Under the pieces are notes generated by a model. That model saw nothing but the letters and a program-made list of their open reading frames with translations, searched no databases and had not been told where the DNA came from. Of a stretch of DNA of 64,000 bases, positions 25,746 through 33,341 are shown piece after piece (the first letter of the stretch is position 1; each line of letters starts with the position of its first letter). The position numbers and the translations under genes were made by a program. Source of the DNA: Streptomyces sp. CG1 (GTDB lineage: Bacteria; Actinomycetota; Actinomycetes; Streptomycetales; Streptomycetaceae); assembly GCF_041080625.1 (NCBI RefSeq), contig NZ_CP163518.1, positions 4,030,001-4,094,000 on the forward strand, written 5' to 3'.

Positions 25746-26360
25746 TCAGAAGGTGACGTCCGAGCAGGCGTAGAACGCGTTGCCGGTGTCGGCGATCGTC
25801 CACACCGCGAGGATGACGTGGTGCCCGCTCAGCCCGGTCGGCAGGGTGCCGCTGTGGCTGAGAGTGGCCGGCGGGCGCTGGCCGTTGTACGGGACCGTCA
25901 GGAACGGGGTGGTGTCGAGGTCCGAGCGGGACAGGGCGTGGTTCTGGTCCCAGCCCTGCTTGGTGACGTAGTACTTGAAGTCCGTCGTGGCGTGCATGGC
26001 GGTGAACTGCCAGCGGAAGGTGTAGGTCTGACCACCCGTCACCTGCGTGGTGGGCCAGGCCCCGCCGGAGGGTGTGGCCGGCGAGCTGAGCTGGGCGAAC
26101 CGGCTCAGTCCGCCGTTGCAGATCTGGCCGTCGGCGGGCCCGGCGGCCGGGAAGCCCTTGGGACCCTCGACACTCTGCGGCTCGTACTGGATGTCACCGC
26201 AGTCCGTCACCGTGCCGTTGGCGCAGAGCTTCTGCCTGCTGACGGGGAGGTCGGTGTAGCCGTGCCCGCTGGCGCCGCCGGTGGAGAGCACGAACGCTCC
26301 GGCGGTCACCACCCCGAGCAACGCCGCGGACAACGCCGGAAATCTGGTCTTGGTGCGCAT
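25746..26360 (-). CDS. Chitin-binding lytic polysaccharide monooxygenase (AA10)
   Basis: A 204-residue secreted protein. After a signal peptide (MRTKTRFPALSAALLGVVTA) cleavage at ASG/HGY exposes the N-terminal His that forms the copper histidine brace with a second His, probably in LPTGLSGHHVILAVWTIAD. Cysteines in LCANG, DCGDIQ, ICNGG and ACSDVTF fit the family disulphides. It is a single-domain AA10 enzyme, as in Streptomyces Chb proteins, which cut crystalline chitin oxidatively. A DasR-type site lies 46 bp upstream, indicating induction by N-acetylglucosamine/chitin degradation. Confidence 0.93.
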   Translation of the reverse strand: MRTKTRFPALSAALLGVVTAGAFVLSTGGASGHGYTDLPVSRQKLCANGTVTDCGDIQYEPQSVEGPKGFPAAGPADGQICNGGLSRFAQLSSPATPSGGAWPTTQVTGGQTYTFRWQFTAMHATTDFKYYVTKQGWDQNHALSRSDLDTTPFLTVPYNGQRPPATLSHSGTLPTGLSGHHVILAVWTIADTGNAFYACSDVTF

Positions 26361-26405
26361 ACTGCCGCTCCTGGAGAACGTGGGGAGTTCGGTGAGCTGT
26401 GCAGG

Positions 26406-26419
26406 TAGGTCTAGACCAA
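26406..26419 (-). promoter_or_regulatory. DasR-responsive element (dre) of the LPMO gene
   Basis: On the coding strand the site reads TTGGTCTAGACCTA, close to the dre consensus ACTGGTCTAGACCACT. A second, degenerate copy TGGTATGGACAT lies 40 bp further upstream (26447-26458), matching TGGTCTAGACCT at 9 of 12 positions, the direct-repeat layout known for Streptomyces chitinase promoters. Confidence 0.8.
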
Positions 26420-26471
26420 GTGTCAGATTATTGCCGCCTATTGAACATGTCCATACCAATCACATGGCCCG

Positions 26472-27605
26472 CTACGACGGCGCCCCACGACCCGAGCAGA
26501 AGGCCACCGTCAGGTCCCGTACCAGCACCTTCCGTTCGTAGTCGTCGAGTTCGACCAGGCCGCGCACGGTCAGCCGGGTCACCGTGTCCTCGACCGAGTC
26601 CACGACCGAGCCGAGCATGCTGGCCCGCTGCCGGGCGTCCAGCGCGGCGATCCTGCGCCGGTGCATCACCGCGGCGACCTCCGGGGCGTACTCCACCCGG
26701 ACCGGCCGCACCGCGAACACCTCCAGGCCGACCGGTGCGGTCTCCTCGGCCACCAGCCGGGTCAGCGCGTCCCCGGCCGCCCCCACCCCGCCCCGCGTCC
26801 CGCCCGCCGGCTCCACCGGAACCCGGGCCAGCGCCGCCTCCACGCACTCGCTCAGGTATGTCTCGTGGTCCTCGACACCGAGCAGCGCCCGTGCGGTGTC
26901 CCGCACCCGCCACACCACCAGCACCACCACCCGGAGCACCATCCCGTCGGGATCCGCCGCCGTCATCGCCTCGCTGCGCCAGTGCCGCAGCCGCACATCG
27001 ACCCTGCGGCGCAGCACCAGCGGGTTCACCCAGAGCAGCCCGGTCCGCCGGACCGTCCCCCGGTAGCGGCCGAACAGGCCGAGCACCCACGCCCCGCCGG
27101 TCCGCCCCCGGGCCAGCCCGCCGAACCCGAGCAACCCGAGCACCCCGGCCCCGGCGTACGCGGCCCACTGCGCCGGGCCGAGCCCCGCCCCCACCGACGC
27201 GGGCAGCCGCAGCGCCTCCACCGCGCCGGGCGGCAGCAGCCCCGCCCACCACGAGGTCGCCAGGCATCCGGTGATCCCGCACGCCCCGGCGAGCACCCCG
27301 GCCGCCCCCGGCAGCACCCGCGCCGGGCGCTCCACCAGTTCCGGGTCGACCTCCGGCAGCGGCCGACGGCGCACCGGTGCCTGGCGCCTGAGGCGCGCCT
27401 GCTCGCCGATGCCCCGCCGGCGGGACACCACGGCGGGCTTGAGCGACACCGTCACCGGGTCGTGGTCGCCACGGAAGAGCAGATGGACCGGGATCTCGGT
27501 GGTCACCTCGTTCTGGATCAGCCGGGCCGGATGCCCGCCCGGCCCCGCGGCGCCCTCCGACTGCCCCTCGGATTCGGGCGGTGTGTGTGACGTGGTCGTA
27601 CTCAT
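26472..27605 (-). CDS. SPFH/Band-7 domain membrane protein
   Basis: A 377-residue protein. Residues 1-90 are polar and Arg/Pro-rich; two hydrophobic stretches follow (GVLAGACGITGCLATSWWAG and WAAYAGAGVLGLLGFGGL). The rest is an SPFH (stomatin/prohibitin) domain: GTVRRTGLLWVNPLVLRRRV, VVLVVWRVRDTARALLGVED, VGLEVFAVRPVRVEYAPEVA, then AALDARQRASMLGSVVDSVE. Such proteins scaffold membrane microdomains. The cysteine-free, very GC-rich linker is long. It lies 61 bp downstream of the cell-wall protein gene on the same strand, so co-transcription is possible. Confidence 0.78.
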   Translation of the reverse strand: MSTTTSHTPPESEGQSEGAAGPGGHPARLIQNEVTTEIPVHLLFRGDHDPVTVSLKPAVVSRRRGIGEQARLRRQAPVRRRPLPEVDPELVERPARVLPGAAGVLAGACGITGCLATSWWAGLLPPGAVEALRLPASVGAGLGPAQWAAYAGAGVLGLLGFGGLARGRTGGAWVLGLFGRYRGTVRRTGLLWVNPLVLRRRVDVRLRHWRSEAMTAADPDGMVLRVVVLVVWRVRDTARALLGVEDHETYLSECVEAALARVPVEPAGGTRGGVGAAGDALTRLVAEETAPVGLEVFAVRPVRVEYAPEVAAVMHRRRIAALDARQRASMLGSVVDSVEDTVTRLTVRGLVELDDYERKVLVRDLTVAFCSGRGAPS

Positions 27606-27666
27606 GTCTGCCTCCAGCCTCCGCGCCAGATGCGTCATGAACAGGGGATGGGGTGGAGCGGAACGG

Positions 27667-29148
27667 TCAGAGGCCGGTCACCCCGTCCGTCGCCCCGTCC
27701 GGGTCCGCGTCCAGGAACAGCCGGCGCCAGGTCTCCGGCCCCGGATAGCCGTCCGCCGCGCCGCCGCGCCAGCCCTGGGCGCGCTGGAAGGCCTCCACCG
27801 CACGCCGGTCCGCGTCGCCCCAGCGCGGGCCGGGAGCGGTGGCGTAGAACCTGCCGAACCCTTTCTTCACCAGCTGGCGACCCAGCTGTGTGATGTACGC
27901 GTTCTCCGCGCCCGGACGGAAGTAGTTCCGGCCGGGATAGCCGGACACCCCGTGCGAGACGGCCCGGACGGCTCCGGCCGCGGCCGCGGCCGCGCCCGAC
28001 GCGAGGCTCTTGCCGTGGCCCGTCGTGTTCTTGCCGCGGCCCGAGACGTCCTTGCCCCTGCCGGCGATGTCCCTGCTGTGACCAGCGATGTCCTTCCCCT
28101 TCCCAGCGATGTCCTTGCCCTTGCCCGCGATGTCCTTGCCCTTGCCGGTGACCAGCAGCTCCCAGGTCTGCGGGCCGGGCAGCCCGTTCGCGTCGGCGCC
28201 GCTCCAGCCCTGGGCGAGCTGGAACGCCCGGGTGGCCTGCCGGTCCGCCTCGCCCCAGGTCGGACCTGGCCCCTTGGCGTAGTACGAGCCGGCGCCCCGG
28301 GCCACCAGCATCTGACCGAGCCGGGTGACGTACGCGTTGCTGGCGCCGCGACCGAAGGAGGCGGCGCCCGGATAGGTGTTCTTCGGCTTGGCGTCGGCCG
28401 TCTGCGCGCCCGCCGTGTCCACGGTCACGCCCTTGTAGCGGTACGGGACGTACTTGTCGGTGTGGCTCCAGTACGGGTACGGCGTGGGCTGGGAGCGGGT
28501 GTGCGGGGGTGTCTGCTCGTAGACGGTGTAGTTGACGTGCGTGTAGTCCGTCCAGCCACCGAAGATCACCACGTGGGAGCCGCTCTCGGGGTTGTCCGGG
28601 TTGTGGTAGAGGAGGATGTCCCCGGGCTGCAGCTCCTCCTTGGTGATCTTCACGCCGAACGAGCCGAGGCTGCCGGTCCACTCGTTGCCGGGCAGGCCCC
28701 AGGCCATGGAGACATAGCCCGAGCAGTCCTGCCGGTACCCGTCGGACCAGAAGTCGTTCATGCTGTACGGCACCTGGGCGGTCACCCAGGTCTTGGCCCG
28801 GTTGATGATCTGGGTCCGGGTGGCCGCGGGGATCGGGGTGCTGGGCCTGGCGGGCTTGCCGGCCGGGCCGTGCAGCGGGGCCTTGGGGCCCTGGGGGGTC
28901 TGCGTATCGCCGTCGCCGGGGACGTGGGGGCGCCGCTCGGCGGGCCGGCCGGGGGCGAGGGCGGCGGCCGGGGCGACCGCGCCGAGGACGGCGGAGGCGG
29001 CGGCCACGGCCACGATGCCGCAGGCGGCGGCCGGGTGGCCGGCAGGGCGGGCGGACGACAGGCGGGGACCGACCCGTCGCCCTTGCACGCAGCCGGGGCA
29101 GTCGCAGTCGCTCGCGGGGTCGAATTCCGCGAACACCGGAGTCGCCAT
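27667..29148 (-). CDS. Cell-wall protein: papain-like amidase domain plus two peptidoglycan-binding-like modules
   Basis: A 493-residue protein. N-terminus: a Cys-rich start (DCDCPGCVQG) before a hydrophobic export segment (about 38-65). Residues about 105-240 form an NlpC/P60- or CHAP-like cysteine amidase domain (YRQDCSGYVSMAWGLPGN with Cys nucleophile; SGSHVVIFGGWTD with His). Two similar modules follow (RGASNAYVTRLGQMLVARGA... and RPGAENAYITQLGRQLVKKG...), each ending in an AFQ/AQGW segment, joined by seven tandem heptads. Inference: a secreted peptidoglycan hydrolase. The ATG at 29148 is preceded by TGAGGCAG. Confidence 0.78.
   Translation of the reverse strand: MATPVFAEFDPASDCDCPGCVQGRRVGPRLSSARPAGHPAAACGIVAVAAASAVLGAVAPAAALAPGRPAERRPHVPGDGDTQTPQGPKAPLHGPAGKPARPSTPIPAATRTQIINRAKTWVTAQVPYSMNDFWSDGYRQDCSGYVSMAWGLPGNEWTGSLGSFGVKITKEELQPGDILLYHNPDNPESGSHVVIFGGWTDYTHVNYTVYEQTPPHTRSQPTPYPYWSHTDKYVPYRYKGVTVDTAGAQTADAKPKNTYPGAASFGRGASNAYVTRLGQMLVARGAGSYYAKGPGPTWGEADRQATRAFQLAQGWSGADANGLPGPQTWELLVTGKGKDIAGKGKDIAGKGKDIAGHSRDIAGRGKDVSGRGKNTTGHGKSLASGAAAAAAGAVRAVSHGVSGYPGRNYFRPGAENAYITQLGRQLVKKGFGRFYATAPGPRWGDADRRAVEAFQRAQGWRGGAADGYPGPETWRRLFLDADPDGATDGVTGL
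28000..28146 (-). repeat. Seven tandem 21-bp (7-residue) repeats inside the cell-wall protein
   Basis: The coding strand contains exactly seven in-frame units with consensus GKGKDIA: three perfect copies followed by GHSRDIA, GRGKDVS, GRGKNTT and GHGKSLA. It is a basic, flexible linker, 49 residues long, between the two wall-binding-like modules. The first three copies are also nearly identical in DNA, so copy number probably varies by slippage. Confidence 0.93.
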
Positions 29149-29345
29149 GCGATCTGCCTCACATTTGGATGGGATTTGTCCGCTAGTGTGCACGTTGGCC
29201 AGTTTCCCAACTGTCCACCCGACCGCCACTTTGACGGTCCGAATGATGTACACGGCCCTTCCGGCGGCCGTCCGGCCACCGCGGGGTGGCCTGGAGGTGG
29301 TCGAAGGCACCCCCGAAGGTCAGGTAGAGTTATCTCTGTCAGCAG

Positions 29346-29419
29346 GCGCCGCTAGCTCAGTTGGTTAGAGCAGCTGACTCTTAATCAGCGGGTCCGGGGT
29401 TCGAGTCCCTGGCGGCGCA
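29346..29419 (+). tRNA. tRNA-Lys (anticodon CTT), copy 3
   Basis: Identical to copies 1 and 2 over 74 nt. It shares the flank GTCAGCAG with copy 1 and a CAGGTAG -10 context (TAGAGT at 29325-29330) with copy 2, indicating duplications that included some flank. Confidence 0.97.
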
Positions 29420-29427
29420 CCGACCGG

Positions 29428-29456
29428 AAAGCCCCTCGCGAAAGCGAGGGGCTTTT
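29428..29456 (+). terminator. Terminator after tRNA-Lys copy 3
   Basis: AAAGCCCCTCGC and GCGAGGGGCTTTT form a perfect 12-bp stem with a GAAA-type loop, followed by TTTT. A textbook intrinsic terminator 8 bp after the tRNA. Confidence 0.95.
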
Positions 29457-29474
29457 CGCATGCGTCCGAGCGCC

Positions 29475-29675
29475 CTAGTGCCCCAACAGGCAACGTTCGC
29501 CCCGTCGCGACGCCCGGCACGCCCCCCACTGCCTCAAAGGCGTGGGCGGTGCCCCCACTCGCCGCACCGGGCACAAGCCCAAGTACATCCCGTACGAGGA
29601 CTTGCACCCGGCACGCCGAGAGCACGCACCGGACGCCGCTCCCTGACGGGCAAACGTTGCCTGCCGGGGCACTAG
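29475..29675. mobile_element. MITE-like element with about 23-bp inverted ends
   Basis: The ends CTAGTGCCCCAACAGGCAAC (from 29475) and, on the other strand, CTAGTGCCCCGGCAGGCAAC (from 29675 inward) are inverted repeats with two mismatches, and weaker pairing continues inward (TTCGCCCCGTC against TTTGCCCGTC). The element is about 201 bp, has no transposase and carries copy B of the 35-bp dispersed repeat. Both ends have CTAG, possibly a TA or CTAG target duplication. It lies between the tRNA terminator and the AfsA homologue, whose stop codon is in the right end. Confidence 0.8.
29523..29557. repeat. 35-bp dispersed intergenic repeat, copy B
   Basis: Contains ACTGCCTCAAAGGCGTGGG and ends GGTGCCCCCA; 31 of 35 bases match copy A at 19978-20012. 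Here it lies inside the MITE-like element. Confidence 0.75.
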
Positions 29676-30580
29676 AAGGCGCGGGTCCGTACGTCCGCCG
29701 TGAAGCGGGGCTCGGCGTCCTGGTGGGCGGTGACGCGGACGGCGCCGGCGGCCAGCGGGGATGCCTCGATCCAGCACGGGCGGTCGAGTTCGACGTAGCG
29801 GTGGAAGGACGTCTCCATCTCGGCGGGCAGGACGCGCGCGGGCCGGCGTACCGCCTGGGCGGCCTGCCGGGCGGCCTCCAGCAGGAGCATGCCGGGCACA
29901 TGGTCGACGGCGTGGTCGAAGAGCTTGCGGTGCCGGGTGTCGACCCGCAGCAGCCAGCGGTCCGCACGGTCCGTCGGGGACAGGACGACGTCCTCCGCGT
30001 GATCGCGGCCGACCGTCTCCGGCCGCACCGGCTCCGGTACCGGCAGGGCCGCCGCCATGGCTCCGGCGACGTCCGCGCGGGGGCCCCGCAGCCGGTCGTA
30101 GACGGCCGGAGTCTGGACGGTGAAGCGCGAGCGGGCCCGGGCGTGCACGGCGCCCTCGCGCACCAGCTCGACGTGCATCGTCATGGCGGCCAGCCGGTCC
30201 CGTCGGCGCACCAAGTCACGGCAGGCGACCCGCAGTTCGGGGGCCGCCGGGCCGGGGCGCAGGGCGCCGGGTTCCAGCGTGCAGTCGTACTGCTCCCAGA
30301 CCAGGTGATGGCCGAACGGGACGTCGTACGCGGCATGGCACAGCAGGGGAAACAGCTGCCGGATCGTCTCGCTCACCAGCAGGGGCTCGTACGAGCCGGA
30401 CGCGGCGGTGTAGAAAGGGTGGTCCCCGGGCCAGCGGGTGGCGACCCGGAAACAGTCGGGCGCCGTACGGCTCCAGCAGGTCAGCAGCACCTCGGCGGGA
30501 TCGGCCTTGTGGACGAGTCGCTGGGTCACGGGCCTGCCAGGGGCCGTGCTCCGGACCGTGTCGCACACACCGGTTGTCAT
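29672..30580 (-). CDS. AfsA/ScbA-type gamma-butyrolactone synthase homologue
   Basis: A 302-residue protein with two AfsA hot-dog repeats: LVHKADPAEVLLTCWSR ... DHPFYTAASGSYEPLLVSET (first) and LLRVDTRHRKLFDHAVDHVP followed by GMLLLEAARQAAQA (second). The family joins a beta-ketoacyl chain to dihydroxyacetone phosphate to start butyrolactone signal synthesis. It is divergent from a ScbR-type gene across 114 bp, the usual arrangement. Start ATG 30580. The stop TAG at 29672-29674 comes from the end of the adjoining MITE-like element, so the natural C-terminus may have been changed. Confidence 0.88.
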   Translation of the reverse strand: MTTGVCDTVRSTAPGRPVTQRLVHKADPAEVLLTCWSRTAPDCFRVATRWPGDHPFYTAASGSYEPLLVSETIRQLFPLLCHAAYDVPFGHHLVWEQYDCTLEPGALRPGPAAPELRVACRDLVRRRDRLAAMTMHVELVREGAVHARARSRFTVQTPAVYDRLRGPRADVAGAMAAALPVPEPVRPETVGRDHAEDVVLSPTDRADRWLLRVDTRHRKLFDHAVDHVPGMLLLEAARQAAQAVRRPARVLPAEMETSFHRYVELDRPCWIEASPLAAGAVRVTAHQDAEPRFTADVRTRAF

Positions 30581-30637
30581 GACGGAATCTCCCCCACGTC
30601 GAACGACTTCGGCGGCAGCGTCGGCTGCGTATCCAAG

Positions 30638-30661
30638 AAAAATAGAGTACGTTCTGTTTTT
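30638..30661. promoter_or_regulatory. AT-rich dyad between AfsA- and ScbR-type genes (candidate ARE)
   Basis: Arms AAAAATAGA (30638-30646) and TCTGTTTTT (30653-30661) are inverted with one mismatch around GTACGT. It lies 34 bp before the repressor start and 58 bp before the synthase start. Butyrolactone receptors bind 22-26 bp dyads at this position, so this is the probable autoregulatory element, unusually rich in A/T. Confidence 0.65.
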
Positions 30662-30694
30662 TGTCGAAAGGGACAACGACAAAAGGGAGAGTCG

Positions 30695-31321
30695 ATGGCA
30701 CGGCCGAAACAGGAGCGCGCGATCCGCACCAAGGAACTGATCCTCCAGGCGGCGGCCGAGGTGTTCGACCAGTACGGCTACGCGGGCACCTCCATCAGCC
30801 GCATCCTGGAACGCTCGGGCTCCACGCAGGGCGCCATGTACTTCCACTTCAAGGCGAAGGAGGACCTGGCGCGGGCCGTCATCGTCAACCAGGCCCAGGG
30901 GCTGAAGCTGCCGGCGGAGCCGGCCGGTCTGCAGCAGCTCATCGACGTCACGCTTCTCCTCGCCTTCGAACTCCAGAGCAATGTCCTGCTCCGGGCGGGT
31001 GTGCGGCTCGCTGTCGAGCAGGAGGAGTCGGGGCTGAACGAGTACTCCGTGTACGAGTGGTGGATCGAGCAGTTCCACCGGGAGCTGGAGGCGGCCAGGG
31101 CGCACGGGGAACTGCTCCCGGAGGTCGACGAGGCGGAGTTCGCCCGCATCCTCGTGGCGAGCTTCACCGGTACTCAAGTGATGTCCCAGATCGCCACGCG
31201 CCGCGTCGATCTCCCGGACCGGATCGCCGCCCTGTGGCGTTATCTGCTGCCCGGTCTGGCACCGGCCGAGATCCGCGAGCAGCTGCTGGTGGACATCGAG
31301 CGGGGGCGCACGCCGGCATGA
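30695..31321 (+). CDS. ScbR/ArpA-type gamma-butyrolactone receptor (TetR family)
   Basis: A 208-residue TetR regulator. The HTH is seen at residues about 8-55 (TKELILQAAAEVFDQYGYAG, ISRILERSGSTQGAMYFHFK), the exact wording being typical of butyrolactone receptors. The ligand domain contains the conserved Trp region VYEWWIEQFHREL (ligand-contacting Trp likely). Expected to repress itself and the AfsA-type gene until the signal binds. ATG 30695 follows AAAGGGAGAG. Its stop overlaps the epimerase start by 4 bp. Confidence 0.9.
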   Translation: MARPKQERAIRTKELILQAAAEVFDQYGYAGTSISRILERSGSTQGAMYFHFKAKEDLARAVIVNQAQGLKLPAEPAGLQQLIDVTLLLAFELQSNVLLRAGVRLAVEQEESGLNEYSVYEWWIEQFHRELEAARAHGELLPEVDEAEFARILVASFTGTQVMSQIATRRVDLPDRIAALWRYLLPGLAPAEIREQLLVDIERGRTPA

Positions 31322-32289
31322 CGGACACGGTGCTGCTGACCGGAGCGACCGGCTTCATCGGCTCGGCGGCCCTCGCCGCGCTGACGGGCGTCCGCCCGGG
31401 TGTCCGGGTACGGGCCCTGGTACGGCGCGTCCCGGAGGGGGGCGCGGGCTCGGGGTCCGTGGAGTGGGTCATCGGCGACCTCACCGATCCGGGCTCGCTG
31501 CGCGGGCTGTGCGCGGGCGCCGACGCGCTGGTCCATCTGGCCTCGTACATCGGTCGCGACGAGGAGCGCTGCGAGGCGGTGAACGTCGCCGGCACCCGCG
31601 CGCTGATGGCGGAGGCCACGCACGCCGGGGTACGGCGGGTGGTGCATCTGTCGACCGCCGCGGTGTACGGGGAGGGCCCGCACCACGGCGGCACGGTGGA
31701 CGAAACACCCGTGGCCCCCGTGTCCGCCGCCAGCCGCACCCGGCTGGCCGGGGAGCAGTACGCCCGGCGGGCGGGCGCCGTCGTACTACGGCCGGGGCTG
31801 GTCCTCGGCGCGGGCGACCGCTGGGTGGTACCCGCGCTGCGGGAACTGGTCGAGCGGGTACCGGCGACCTGGGCCTGCGACCGGGGCCTGCTGTCGGTGG
31901 TGGACGTGGGCGACTTGGGGCGGCTGATCGCGTCGGTGACCGTGGGCGGGGATGCGAGCGGTGGGGGCGCGGTGCCGGCCGGGACCTACCACGCGAGCCA
32001 TCCGGAGCCCGTCCGCATCGGGGACCTGCTGGCGGAGCTGACGGCCCTGGGGGTGCTGCCCGCCCGGACGGACGCGGACTGGCCGTGGCCGGTCTGCCTG
32101 GAGCGGCTGCGGACGACACCGGGGCGGGTGACCGAGCGTCAGTTCTCCCTGCTGGCCCGGGACCACTGGTATCGCAGCGAGGACATCTGGCGGCTGTCCG
32201 CCTGCCCGCCGGGTCCCGGCCCCCTGCACCGGCTACGGGACGCGGCCGCGTGGCACCGGGACCACCTCCGGCAACGGGACGCCGCCTGA
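31318..32289 (+). CDS. NAD-dependent epimerase/dehydratase in the butyrolactone locus
   Basis: A 323-residue extended-SDR enzyme: TGATGFIGSAALAAL (Rossmann), DLTDPGSLRGLCAGADALVH, and STAAVYGEGP as catalytic Ser/Tyr region; the usual YxxxK is altered (RLAGEQYARRAG), with the Lys position as Arg, so activity may be unusual. Coupled to the receptor gene by an ATGA overlap. Such reductases modify the butyrolactone (as BarS1/JadW2-type enzymes do), so a signal-tailoring role is likely. Confidence 0.8.
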   Translation: MTDTVLLTGATGFIGSAALAALTGVRPGVRVRALVRRVPEGGAGSGSVEWVIGDLTDPGSLRGLCAGADALVHLASYIGRDEERCEAVNVAGTRALMAEATHAGVRRVVHLSTAAVYGEGPHHGGTVDETPVAPVSAASRTRLAGEQYARRAGAVVLRPGLVLGAGDRWVVPALRELVERVPATWACDRGLLSVVDVGDLGRLIASVTVGGDASGGGAVPAGTYHASHPEPVRIGDLLAELTALGVLPARTDADWPWPVCLERLRTTPGRVTERQFSLLARDHWYRSEDIWRLSACPPGPGPLHRLRDAAAWHRDHLRQRDAA

Positions 32290-32429
32290 CAACAGAGGGA
32301 CACCGTCCGCCCCACCAGGGCCTGTCCGGCGGATCCTGTCGCCGACGCGGGGACCGACACGCCCTCCCCCACCGTCGACCCCCTCCTCCGCCTTGCAGCC
32401 GGACCCACCAGCCCCCGCTCACCTGCGCG

Positions 32430-33161
32430 TACGATGCGCCGTCTCTCCTCTGCTTCCCGCTGCTGATCCACTGTGTCCGGCGTATCGGGGCGCGGCGGCT
32501 GAAGTACTGGACCGCCGCGGTCGTCGCGGCCATCGCCGCGGCCCCGCTCGTGACCACGGCGCTCATCCCCACCGGCACCGTGTACATGTCGAACGAGCCA
32601 GGCGTCTCGGGCCTGCACCTGTGGTTCACGTACTGCTTCCCGCCGGTCCGGCTGTTCGACTTCCTGCTGGGCATCCTCGTCGCCCGCGCCGTTCTGCTCG
32701 GCCGCTGGCGTGACATCGGCCTGACCTGGTCCGGCCTGCTGCTCGTGGCGAGCTACGCCGTCGCCGAACTCCGCGGTGTGCCCTACCTGTTCGCGCAGCG
32801 CGCGATGTGTGTCGTACCGTGCGCGCTGTTCATCGCGGCCGGGGCGCGCGCCGACGCCGAGGGCCGCTTCACCCTGTTCCGCGATCGGGCCATGACCTGG
32901 CTCGGCGAGGTGTCGTTCGCCTTCTGTCTGCTGCACTTCGTCGTGCTCGCCAAGGGGCGGGCGCTGGTGGGCCGGGTGGACTCCGTACCGGCCGCGATCG
33001 CGGTGACGGTGGCCGAGTGCGCCGTCGCGGTGCTGGCGTCCTGGGCGCTGTACGAGCTGGTGGAGAAGCCGCTCGTGCGCCGCTGGTCCCGCCCGGCGCG
33101 CCCCCGAACCCCCTCCGCCGCCACCTCCGGGGACTCCCCCGCCCGGACCGGGGTGAGCTGA
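32430..33161 (+). pseudogene. 5'-truncated acyltransferase-3 family membrane protein
   Basis: The frame has no good start codon, yet from about 32430 it reads like the C-terminal two thirds of an OafA/YrhL-type acyltransferase: LCFPLLIHCVRRIGARRLKY, about six hydrophobic helices, GEVSFAFCLLHFVVLAKGRA and YELVEKPLVRRW, which is the family ending. The N-terminal region with the catalytic HxxE-type site is missing; about 240 codons remain of about 380-400. The 150 bp before it contain no gene. Likely a decayed gene, perhaps from a deletion behind the butyrolactone genes. Confidence 0.75.
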
Positions 33162-33341
33162 GGGCCCGAGTGCGGGCCGGGCCCCTGAAAGCCGCGGCCC
33201 GGCCAGCACACAGCCATCCGTCCACCGGAACCGGCGACCGCCGGCGCCGTGGGCAGTCGTGCCGGGCACATCGCCAGCGGCCCGGCCGCAACAGAGGTCG
33301 GCACCGGCTCAGCCTCGGCATGCGTCGCGTACCCTCTGGCC

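Noticed and set aside
28000..28146. Short regular repeats that might suggest a CRISPR array
   Set aside because: Units of 21 bp are contiguous without spacers and encode in-frame heptads.
29149..29345. Possible cyclic-di-AMP (ydaO-type) riboswitch before the wall hydrolase
   Set aside because: I could not find the conserved core segments expected for that riboswitch in the 197 bp leader.
27271..29355. 694-codon forward frame over the SPFH and wall-protein genes
   Set aside because: Opposite strand of two genes with clear domains; composition of a shadow.
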